This document shows positions 1 through 5,247 of a stretch of DNA of 6,809 bases, one piece after another. The stretch comes from Oligoflexia bacterium (GTDB lineage Bacteria; Bdellovibrionota; UBA1018), in the NCBI GenBank assembly GCA_903928955.1, contig CAIYTD010000137.1, forward strand, positions 1 to 6,809. The letters run 5' to 3'. The first letter of the stretch is position 1; the number at the start of each line of letters is the position of its first letter. The notes beneath the pieces were generated by a model, which was given only the letters and a program-made list of their open reading frames with translations, was not told the DNA's origin and ran no database searches. The position numbers and the translations under genes are program-made.

Positions 1-14
1 GATCACGATTATGT

Positions 15-89
15 TGGAGTGTAGCTCAGCGGGAGAGCACGCCCTTCACACGGGCGGGGTCGTAGGTTCAATCCCTATCACTCCAACCA
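15..89 (+). tRNA. tRNA-Val (anticodon CAC), complete with encoded CCA
   Basis: The sequence folds into a full cloverleaf. The acceptor stem pairs TGGAGTG (15-21) with CACTCCA (79-85), followed by discriminator A86 and a genomically encoded CCA at 87-89. The D-arm pairs GCTC (24-27) with GAGC (35-38) around a loop containing GG. The anticodon stem pairs CGCCC (40-44) with GGGCG (52-56). The seven-base loop TTCACAC places CAC at 47-49, which reads GUG valine codons. The T-arm pairs GTAGG with CCTAT (one G-U pair) around TTCAATC. Only 14 bp lie upstream, so its promoter is not in view. The glycosyltransferase gene downstream is on the other strand and converges on it. The first acceptor pair is T-A rather than the more usual G-C. 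Confidence 0.96.
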
Positions 90-163
90 TTTCAGTGACT
101 TAGCCTCACTTCTTCGCTAGCAGAAGCAATCCATCCTGAACGCGGAGCGAAATACAGTAACTT

Positions 164-185
164 AATTATTGCCAAGGCAATAATT
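164..185. repeat. Perfect inverted repeat over the glycosyltransferase stop codon
   Basis: AATTATTGCC (164-173) and GGCAATAATT (176-185) are perfect 10-base arms around a 2-base centre. The TAA stop of the glycosyltransferase (166-168 on the minus strand) lies inside the repeat. A hairpin could end or protect the minus-strand transcript, or separate it from the convergent tRNA unit. Neither side has the uninterrupted T-tract of a classical intrinsic terminator, so the terminator role is only inferred. Confidence 0.5.
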
Positions 186-1152
186 CCTGAGAAATGAATC
201 CCTTTTTTGTCATGACCGAAGTGGGCGCGTTTTCGGATAATCGGCCCGTTTGTAAAATATTCGCATAAAATGAAAGATAATTCCGAGCCATGTCCAGGTC
301 CGTAAACCCTTGAAAAACTCGCGCACGGCATTTTTCAGGCGAAAATCGATCCAATTTCCGAATTGCGTTTATCAGGTCACTTGAAGAGGCACTTAATACA
401 CCAACCTCATCATTCACGATCTCGGGCAAAGATCCATACGGAGTTCCAAAAACAGGACAGCCGCTTGCAAGGCTCTCAGTGATCGCAATTCCAAAGGGTT
501 CATCCCACCGAACAGGAAAAATCAGTCCACGTGCTCGGCGCAGCACTTCTCTCTTTTCAACATCATCTACCATCCCCCGATAATGCACGCCGCGTATGAT
601 TGGCAGAAGTCTGTGAAAATCGACGGGCCAATCTCTACTGCCTAACACTTCCAGGCGCATTTTCACGGCTCTTGCAACTGCGATGGCACCCGTAAGATTC
701 TTAACCTTCCATGATGCTTTCGCGAGAAAAACGAGATAGTCCTCACGTTCCGCGTCTGAACGAAAATCTTCGGGAGGCAATCCATTGTAAACATAGTGGA
801 TCGCACCATGGTTTTCCGCATGCTTCTTAGAAACGAATAACGTATTTGGATGAAATTTCTCCCCTGGTCGACCATTTCCTTCAATAGTCACCACAAAAGG
901 GCGCTTAGGTACAGGATTGGGAGTGGCCCAAAGATGGAGAATATCGACATCAGAGGGTACAGACTCCTCCACCTTCATGCCTGCAGGAGGCGAAATAAGC
1001 TGGGTCCCTTCAACAAAGCTGCCCTCCTTCGCTAGAAGCGTCACCTTGTGACCAAGCTGAATAAGGGCTCTTGCTAACCAAAAGATTACTCTCTCAGTCC
1101 CACCGTATTTTAGCGTAGGAATGACGGCATCATGACATAAGGCGACATGCAT
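166..1152 (-). CDS. Glycosyltransferase, GT4-like (GT-B fold), 328 aa
   Basis: This is probably a retaining glycosyltransferase that moves a sugar from a nucleotide donor onto an envelope glycan. Donor and acceptor cannot be read from the sequence. The N-terminal domain starts with a short beta strand and the loop YGGTERV (residues 16-22), typical of the acceptor domain of GT4 enzymes. The C-terminal domain carries the EX7E motif, E218 and E226 in DEPFGIAITE, followed by a glycine/proline-rich stretch ending SLPEIV. FLAKASWKVKN (142-152) sits where GT4 proteins have their phosphate-binding Lys/Arg loop. No signal peptide or membrane segment is visible, so it is likely cytoplasmic. I chose ATG at 1152 because the domain begins there (MHVALCHDAV). 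The open frame continues upstream to a TTG at 1212, but those 20 residues look non-conserved. No good Shine-Dalgarno directly precedes 1152. The last 28 residues are not typical of the family. Its GC is visibly higher than that of the middle of the window. Confidence 0.85.
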   Translation of the reverse strand: MHVALCHDAVIPTLKYGGTERVIFWLARALIQLGHKVTLLAKEGSFVEGTQLISPPAGMKVEESVPSDVDILHLWATPNPVPKRPFVVTIEGNGRPGEKFHPNTLFVSKKHAENHGAIHYVYNGLPPEDFRSDAEREDYLVFLAKASWKVKNLTGAIAVARAVKMRLEVLGSRDWPVDFHRLLPIIRGVHYRGMVDDVEKREVLRRARGLIFPVRWDEPFGIAITESLASGCPVFGTPYGSLPEIVNDEVGVLSASSSDLINAIRKLDRFSPEKCRARVFQGFTDLDMARNYLSFYANILQTGRLSENAPTSVMTKKGFISQELLPWQ

Positions 1153-1153
1153 A

Positions 1154-1186
1154 TTACGAAGTATTGTATTCAATAAAAGGTTCCAT
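1154..1186 (-). CDS. Possible 10-codon leader ORF coupled to the glycosyltransferase
   Basis: Upstream of the glycosyltransferase lies a strong AAGGAG (1199-1204, minus strand), then 12 bases, then ATG (1184-1186) opening the short frame MEPFIEYNTS and a TAA at 1154-1156. One base later comes the ATG of the glycosyltransferase (1150-1152). This stop-start spacing suits translational re-initiation and would explain why the main gene has no ribosome site of its own. Against it, the 12-base spacing is longer than ideal, and so short a frame can arise by chance. The peptide resembles nothing I recognise. Confidence 0.25.
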   Translation of the reverse strand: MEPFIEYNTS

Positions 1187-1272
1187 GTAAACCGCCAACT
1201 CCTTCCCAACAACGCTAGCGCTCTGAGCGCTTCTCAAACACACCGTAAAACTCCTGGTCCCTTCACGGCCGA

Positions 1273-1302
1273 GATATAACGCGTGGACAGCCTAGCTGTC
1301 AG
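1273..1302 (-). promoter_or_regulatory. Candidate sigma-70-type promoter for the glycosyltransferase
   Basis: On the minus strand CTGACA (1302-1297, one mismatch to TTGACA) is followed after 18 bp by TATATC (1278-1273, two mismatches to TATAAT). Transcription would start near 1266, leaving a leader of about 110 bases that includes the AAGGAG and the mini-ORF. It is the best match in the otherwise gene-free stretch 1187-1352, but the match is moderate. Confidence 0.25.
1286..1300. repeat. Inverted repeat inside the candidate promoter
   Basis: GACAGC (1286-1291) and GCTGTC (1295-1300) are perfect 6-base arms around CTA. The repeat lies in the spacer and -35 part of the promoter proposed for the glycosyltransferase, where a repressor could bind. 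On the plus strand it is followed by a T-rich but broken stretch, so a weak terminator is an alternative reading. Confidence 0.3.
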
Positions 1303-1352
1303 GTTACATTTTCCTTTCATTCGATCTTTAAAATTCAAATACTATTGGTTGA

Positions 1353-1586
1353 ACACCAAAAGACGCCGGAAATCAAAAAGTGAAGGACCGCTACCATTTG
1401 ATCACGGAGGTACGCGCACTCCAGTCGGATGCAGCAAAAACTCCTGCTCTCGTGCTCACGGCATTCGCCGGAGAAAAAGATATTCAACACGCCCATCGAG
1501 CCGGCTTTGATTTACATCTTGCAAAACCTGTCGTTGCAAGAAAACTTGCCCTCGCGATAGCTCAACTCGGCAGACTCACTCATTGA
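1353..1586 (+). pseudogene. Remnant of a receiver (REC) domain, C-terminal half only
   Basis: The frame opens after an in-frame TGA (1350-1352) and runs to TGA at 1584-1586. It encodes the C-terminal half of a response-regulator receiver domain of the kind that ends hybrid histidine kinases. DRYHLITEVRAL matches the usual DGYxLIxxVRAL with the glycine changed to Arg. PALVLTAFA holds the switch Thr (codon 1458-1460), and GFDLHLAKPV holds the conserved Lys-Pro (Lys codon 1524-1526), followed by the final helix. The N-terminal strands, the acidic pocket and a clear phospho-acceptor Asp are missing. The three plus-strand frames upstream show nothing that restores them. The only possible start is GTG at 1380 without a ribosome site. 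It is therefore most likely a decayed tail of a sensor kinase or regulator. The REC identity is fairly sure. Pseudogene status is an inference; a short free-standing protein is less likely. Confidence 0.72.
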
Positions 1587-1593
1587 TTACGGA

Positions 1594-3030
1594 TTAAAAC
1601 ACAAATGATTGGCCGCTCCTATTTGTATCTCCACTTTCATCGGAAAGCAGACCATGATCTCTCTCTCTCCGATAAATCGTTCTTCGATTAATTCCCAAGA
1701 TCTGGGCTGCTTTATCTTTTCTTCCTGCTGTTTTATCTAAAATTAATTGAATGTACCGGGATTCCAGTTGCTCTAAAGTCGGAAAATCACTGATAGCACT
1801 CGAAAAAAACTGCTCAGATGTAACCGCCTCGAGGGAAGGAATATCCTTTTCATCAATTAACAACTCAGTAGCAAGAATGACCGCACGCTCAATGACGTTT
1901 TCTAGTTCCCTAACGTTCCCATCCCAACGAAGACTCATTAACTTTGCCATCGCCCGCTTGGTAAACCCAGTGACATGAGAGTGATTAGTCGCTGCATGCT
2001 TGCTTAGGAAATGTTCAGCAAGAAAGGGGATGTCCTCTTTTCTTTGACGAAGAGGCGGGATAATAATAGGAATGACGCTGAGTCGATAATAAAGATCCTC
2101 TCTAAAAAGCCCCTCTTTGATCGCTACCCTTAAATCCTTATGGGTGGCTGCAATGATTCTGACATTGATGTCTCGACTAAAAGTATCCCCAACGGAACGC
2201 AATTTACGGTCCTGAATAATGCGAAGGAGTTTTGCCTGCACAGCAATATTCATATCCCCAATTTCATCTAAGAAAAGAGTACCGCCTTCCGCCATTTCAA
2301 AGAGTCCCTTTTTCCGTTGAAAGGCGCCAGTAAAAGAGCCCTTAGCATGTCCAAAGAGCTCCGTTTCAAGAAGCGTTTCTGGAATTGCAGTACAATTGAT
2401 ATCGACAAAAGGCTTGTTCGCCCTAGGGCCGTTCTGATGAATCGCTCTCGCGACAGCTTCCTTTCCACTCCCGCTTTCCCCTGTGATCAGGACATTAGCG
2501 TTGGCTGGAGCAACTCGTTTGATTAAATCAAAAATTTCTATCATTCTAGGACTTTTCCCAATAATCCCACTCATGATCCAAGTCTGCTTCACTTCCCTTC
2601 GAAGCGCAGTATTGTCGCGCTTAAGCCTGCGATATTCCATGGCGCGTTCGACATGGATAGCGAATTCGGCTAATTTAAAAGGCTTTACTATATAATTGAA
2701 GGCCCCCCGTTTCGTCGCTTCAATTGCTGTTTCAATACTCCCAAATGCGGTCATCAGAATAACAGGAATCTCCGCCCTCAGAATGTGAAGTTGAGCCATA
2801 AATTCAAGGCCATCCATTCCAGACATGCAGACATCTGAAATAATGAGATCCACATCCCCGTCTTCCTTTTCGGGACCTAAAGAGCCGCCAACAGACAAAG
2901 CCTCACAAGCCTGGGCAGCACCTGAAAACGTTTCTACGACAAACCCCTTGCTATCAAAAAAAAGCTTCAGCAAAGATCTCATATCTTCGTCATCATCAAT
3001 AACAGCAACTCGCCCATTATGGTGTTTCAT
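1594..3030 (-). CDS. Sigma-54-dependent NtrC-type response regulator (REC-AAA+-Fis), 478 aa
   Basis: This is a phosphorylation-controlled activator that remodels RNA polymerase bearing sigma-54. Residues 1-125 form a receiver domain with acidic pocket D12-D14, phospho-acceptor D66 (in ISDVCMSGMDG), switch T94 and K116. A linker leads to the AAA+ domain at about 155-390. It contains Walker A GESGSGKE (184-191), the sigma-54 contact loop as GSFTGA (231-236, Ser for the second residue of GAFTGA) and Walker B LFLDE (252-256). Residues 435-454 (KDKAAQILGINRRTIYRR region) are a Fis-type helix-turn-helix. All modules look intact. I chose ATG at 3030 because AAGGAG lies 4 bases upstream and the receiver begins right after it; an ATG at 3048 would add six residues. 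The receiver has a long loop before strand 3 (about residues 45-60). No cognate intact kinase is in the window. The gene converges on the receiver remnant with a 7-bp gap and no terminator. Target genes are unknown. Confidence 0.95.
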   Translation of the reverse strand: MKHHNGRVAVIDDDEDMRSLLKLFFDSKGFVVETFSGAAQACEALSVGGSLGPEKEDGDVDLIISDVCMSGMDGLEFMAQLHILRAEIPVILMTAFGSIETAIEATKRGAFNYIVKPFKLAEFAIHVERAMEYRRLKRDNTALRREVKQTWIMSGIIGKSPRMIEIFDLIKRVAPANANVLITGESGSGKEAVARAIHQNGPRANKPFVDINCTAIPETLLETELFGHAKGSFTGAFQRKKGLFEMAEGGTLFLDEIGDMNIAVQAKLLRIIQDRKLRSVGDTFSRDINVRIIAATHKDLRVAIKEGLFREDLYYRLSVIPIIIPPLRQRKEDIPFLAEHFLSKHAATNHSHVTGFTKRAMAKLMSLRWDGNVRELENVIERAVILATELLIDEKDIPSLEAVTSEQFFSSAISDFPTLEQLESRYIQLILDKTAGRKDKAAQILGINRRTIYRRERDHGLLSDESGDTNRSGQSFVF

Positions 3031-3034
3031 AACT

Positions 3035-3040
3035 CTCCTT
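3035..3040 (-). promoter_or_regulatory. Ribosome binding site deciding the regulator start
   Basis: AAGGAG on the minus strand lies 4 bases before ATG 3030. The alternative upstream ATG at 3048 has no comparable purine-rich site, which favours the shorter product. Confidence 0.65.
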
Positions 3041-3067
3041 AACCTCATACTTTAGACCTATGATTGG

Positions 3068-3103
3068 GACATTTTGTCTATATTTTATCTAAAATTGAGA
3101 CAA
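3068..3103. promoter_or_regulatory. Nested palindromes of TTGTC/GACAA half-sites (candidate operator)
   Basis: TTGTCT (3074-3079) and AGACAA (3098-3103) are inverted arms whose centre coincides exactly with an inner palindrome ATTTTA-TC-TAAAAT (3082-3095). The result is a 30-bp dyad with only two mismatched pairs. The left arm is also part of a second small palindrome, GACA-TTT-TGTC (3068-3078). The block lies 38-73 bp upstream of the regulator's ATG. The shared centre favours a dimeric protein site over chance in AT-rich DNA. An RNA hairpin is possible, but without a T-tract it is not a good terminator. Confidence 0.45.
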
Positions 3104-3143
3104 TAATGCTCACATTATTTTACTTAGACATAAATCCAAAGTT

Positions 3144-3156
3144 TTGTCTGTGACAA
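3144..3156. promoter_or_regulatory. Perfect TTGTC-TGT-GACAA palindrome (candidate operator)
   Basis: TTGTC (3144-3148) and GACAA (3152-3156) are perfect arms. It uses the same half-sites as the dyad about 65 bp away, with another AGACA half-site between them (3126-3130). It directly abuts the GC of the sigma-54 promoter candidate at 3158-3159, so a bound protein would cover the predicted start point. Confidence 0.4.
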
Positions 3157-3157
3157 G

Positions 3158-3172
3158 GCAGGATTCATGCCA
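3158..3172 (-). promoter_or_regulatory. Candidate sigma-54 (-24/-12) promoter for the response regulator
   Basis: Reading the minus strand from 3172, TGGCATG is followed by AATC and then CTGC. This matches the sigma-54 consensus TGGCACG-N4-TTGC with two changes. The invariant GG (3171-3170) and GC (3159-3158) are separated by exactly 10 bases. It starts one base past the PilZ stop codon and points toward the regulator gene. Transcription would begin near 3147, giving a leader of about 117 bases that contains the TTGTC/GACAA palindromes. Since the gene encodes a sigma-54 activator, autoregulation is the natural inference. Confidence 0.5.
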
Positions 3173-3173
3173 T

Positions 3174-3821
3174 TTAAAGCACAGTGGGACTTCGCCTTAA
3201 AATACTCAACATCATTTTTTTATCAGAGAGCCTAATGAGATCAGTACCGTTAATCAACCGGATTACACGATCCTTCATGAAGTCTGACAACGGAACAGCG
3301 GGTTCATTTTTCATTAAAACCAAATGACTCCCTATCGAACATTGGATCACAGCGCCAAAGAAAGTAAGGACGAATTCTACAACATGAGACCCAATAAAAA
3401 AAAGCTCAATCTTATTTAAGCAAAAATCTTGTAGGAGTATGTATTTTTCATTTTGAATTTTTAATTTCATGGATGCTCCTACCATCTCGGGCTCAAAATA
3501 AATTTGAATGACTTTCGAAGCTTCTGCAGAAAGTTCGACAAACTCACATCCCAGCAAAAACGAAGAAAATTGGACTATGCGAATACAAATATCGACTGTC
3601 AAATATCCAACAGCAAGAACTCCCTGAAATTCAGTACCTAAACGAAAAAAAGTCGTAATATCTCTCCTATCGAGGCCAAGTCCCAACTCTGTCAGATTCA
3701 AGACCCCAATCTTCTTATCCCCTAACTGAGCACAATCTAAAAATACACCAATGAGTCTTCTTTGAAGATCAATACGCTTTTTTCTTCTTTTGTAGGTTTT
3801 TTTTAGGCCCATAAGATCCAT
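3174..3821 (-). CDS. PilZ-domain protein, putative c-di-GMP receptor, 215 aa
   Basis: PilZ domains bind cyclic di-GMP and pass the signal to motility, adhesion or polysaccharide machinery. Here the RxxxR motif is R12-R16 within a basic RRKKR. The second motif, normally (D/N)xSxxG, reads NLTELG (42-47) with Thr in place of Ser. The barrel then runs through alternating strands to GCEFVELS (91-98), which matches the usual end of the fold. Residues of about 115-215 form an extra region that I do not recognise; it has hydrophobic strands but no membrane helix. There is no signal peptide, so it is likely cytoplasmic. ATG 3821 gives the longest form, and a second ATG at 3812 would drop three residues; neither has a strong ribosome site. 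It is divergent from the carboxypeptidase gene across 61 bp and lies upstream of the response regulator on the same strand. The fold assignment is fairly firm; binding of c-di-GMP is inferred. Its base composition is among the most AT-rich in the window. Confidence 0.75.
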   Translation of the reverse strand: MDLMGLKKTYKRRKKRIDLQRRLIGVFLDCAQLGDKKIGVLNLTELGLGLDRRDITTFFRLGTEFQGVLAVGYLTVDICIRIVQFSSFLLGCEFVELSAEASKVIQIYFEPEMVGASMKLKIQNEKYILLQDFCLNKIELFFIGSHVVEFVLTFFGAVIQCSIGSHLVLMKNEPAVPLSDFMKDRVIRLINGTDLIRLSDKKMMLSILRRSPTVL

Positions 3822-3825
3822 TTTA

Positions 3826-3841
3826 AAGTTAAATTAAACTT
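3826..3841. promoter_or_regulatory. Near-palindrome in the PilZ/carboxypeptidase divergent gap
   Basis: The 16 bases from AAGTT (3826-3830) to AACTT (3837-3841) are symmetric at seven of eight pairs. They lie 5 bp from the PilZ start, inside the only 61 bp (3822-3882) separating two divergent genes. A protein bound here could affect both. AT-rich sequence yields such dyads by chance, and I find no convincing -35/-10 pair in either direction. Confidence 0.25.
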
Positions 3842-3882
3842 CTGTCATATCAAAAATTAGATCAGTGTAGTATGCCTGGATT

Positions 3883-5232
3883 ATGATGATTTTCTGTCTT
3901 TTTTGGTTTCTATTACCTAATGTATGGAGCTCCGAACTTCCACTTTCTTCTTCCTGCTCCCCATCCGCCTTTGCTCCATTCAACAAAAACGAACCCGTCG
4001 GTAGAGTCACTTTTTTGCCCGAATTAGGATGCGTTTCAGATCTTCAGCTAGCTGGACTTTTGCCTCTTTCACCGAATACTGTAAACTCACCCAAGCTCTT
4101 TTATTGGTTTATTGGCAGTCAGGCGCATCCATCTCAGGACCCGATTATTCTATGGCTAAATGGAGGACCTGGAGCCAGTAGCTTCTATGGTTTTTTTGCT
4201 GAAAATGGTCCATATTCTATCAATACGGAAGGAAAATTATCTCCTCGCCCCTCTACCTGGAGCAAACAAGCAAACTATCTCATTCTGGACCAACCCAGTG
4301 GTGTAGGCTTGTCTTATCAAAAGGGAGGCTCTCATCTTGCCGATCCATCTGAAGCCCTAGATCAGTTATATTCAGCACTCAAAGTATTTTTTAACCGTTA
4401 TCCCGAACTCCTTCCCAGACCACTCTACTTAGCAGGTCAATCTTATGCAGGACGTACCCTGCCTGAGCTCGCTCAACGCATCATTGCAGGAAAAAATTCA
4501 GTCCCACTCGATCTTAAGGGAATTTTAGTAGGCGATGGCTGGGTCAATCCTCTGATTCAGCAGTCTGCCAATGCAGACTATGCCTACTCCCACGGGCTGA
4601 TTGACCTAAACGTATATAAAAAAATCAAACGCCTTTATCAAGATTGTAAATTAGAAATTAAAAAACAAAAACCCGCTTCCAAAAAAGCAAACCAAGTCTG
4701 TGGTCAAATGCAAGAACTGATTCGAAAATCGAGTGGGATTGACACCACGTACATTTCATCAGCAGATAAAACGGATTATCACAAGATTGAACAATATCTC
4801 AACCGTGCTGACGTTCGAAAAGCATTACATGTCGATTCGGATATAGGCGATTTCAAACTCTTTAGTGACAGCGTTGCCACTGACCTCGAAGTGGGTATTC
4901 AAGACTCTGTTGCCGAGCTTTATCCAAAATTAATTGCTCAAGGGATTCGCATACTTATTTATAATGGATTAGAGGATGGAAAAGATTGTAACTTCATGGG
5001 GACAGATCTATGGCTTTCTGCCTTGAACTGGCCAGGAAAAAATCTTTTAGCAAAAGCACCAACGTGTATTTGGAGTCACCCCAAGAATGAAGTTGCAGGA
5101 TATGCTCGATCCGCTGCAGGATTAACACAAGTAAAAATTAGAAACGCAGGCCATTCAGCACCCGCTGATCAACCTAATAATGTACAAAATATGCTCCACA
5201 GATTTATTTTTGAAAAAGACTTCTGTGAATAG
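3883..5232 (+). CDS. Secreted serine carboxypeptidase, peptidase family S10, 449 aa
   Basis: S10 enzymes remove C-terminal residues from peptides, usually at acid pH. An N-terminal hydrophobic stretch (about residues 2-15, ending near WSS) looks like a Sec signal, so the product is probably exported to periplasm or medium. Family landmarks occur in order. WLNGGPGASS (91-100) forms the oxyanion-hole region, followed by ENGPY (107-111) and LDQPSGVGLSY (135-145). The nucleophile elbow is GQSYAG with catalytic S187. YNGLEDGKDCN (360-370) supplies the acid, probably D365, and NAGHSAPADQP (421-431) the catalytic H424. The triad seems complete. Two specificity positions differ: the Glu before the nucleophile in the classical GESYAG is Gln186, and the residue after the catalytic His is Ser, not Met. 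One extra residue lies between the Asp and CN. Length suits a form without a long propeptide. ATGATG at 3883 has only a weak ribosome site. The family is mainly eukaryotic, so transfer is possible. Confidence 0.93.
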   Translation: MMIFCLFWFLLPNVWSSELPLSSSCSPSAFAPFNKNEPVGRVTFLPELGCVSDLQLAGLLPLSPNTVNSPKLFYWFIGSQAHPSQDPIILWLNGGPGASSFYGFFAENGPYSINTEGKLSPRPSTWSKQANYLILDQPSGVGLSYQKGGSHLADPSEALDQLYSALKVFFNRYPELLPRPLYLAGQSYAGRTLPELAQRIIAGKNSVPLDLKGILVGDGWVNPLIQQSANADYAYSHGLIDLNVYKKIKRLYQDCKLEIKKQKPASKKANQVCGQMQELIRKSSGIDTTYISSADKTDYHKIEQYLNRADVRKALHVDSDIGDFKLFSDSVATDLEVGIQDSVAELYPKLIAQGIRILIYNGLEDGKDCNFMGTDLWLSALNWPGKNLLAKAPTCIWSHPKNEVAGYARSAAGLTQVKIRNAGHSAPADQPNNVQNMLHRFIFEKDFCE

Positions 5233-5247
5233 TAAAGGACTTTTTTT

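Noticed and set aside
62..89. Duplicate of the tRNA 3' end as an integration (att) repeat
   Set aside because: I saw no second copy of the T-arm/acceptor sequence elsewhere in the window, and no integrase gene.
92..331. 79-aa minus-strand ORF next to the tRNA
   Set aside because: It overlaps the 3' part of the glycosyltransferase in another frame, shows no domain, and looks like a shadow frame.
1153..1212. Upstream TTG start at 1212 for the glycosyltransferase
   Set aside because: It adds 20 residues before a canonical N-terminal strand, lacks a well-placed ribosome site, and the extension does not look like part of the domain.
1283..1510. 75-aa plus-strand ORF overlapping the receiver remnant
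   Set aside because: Its residues are rich in Arg/Lys/Ser without any motif, while the overlapping frame gives a clear receiver domain.
3031..3048. ATG 3048 as start of the response regulator
   Set aside because: No good ribosome site precedes it; ATG 3030 has AAGGAG just upstream and begins next to the receiver domain.
3795..3808. Second GG-N10-GC string, plus strand, upstream of the carboxypeptidase gene
   Set aside because: Only the GG and GC match; the context (TAGGTTTT...AGGC) lacks TGGCA and TTGC, and the spacer is mostly a T run inside the PilZ gene.
3943..3957. Lipoprotein signal at Cys25 of the carboxypeptidase
   Set aside because: The residues before the Cys are all Ser, the Leu is one position too far, and the Cys lies well beyond the hydrophobic segment.
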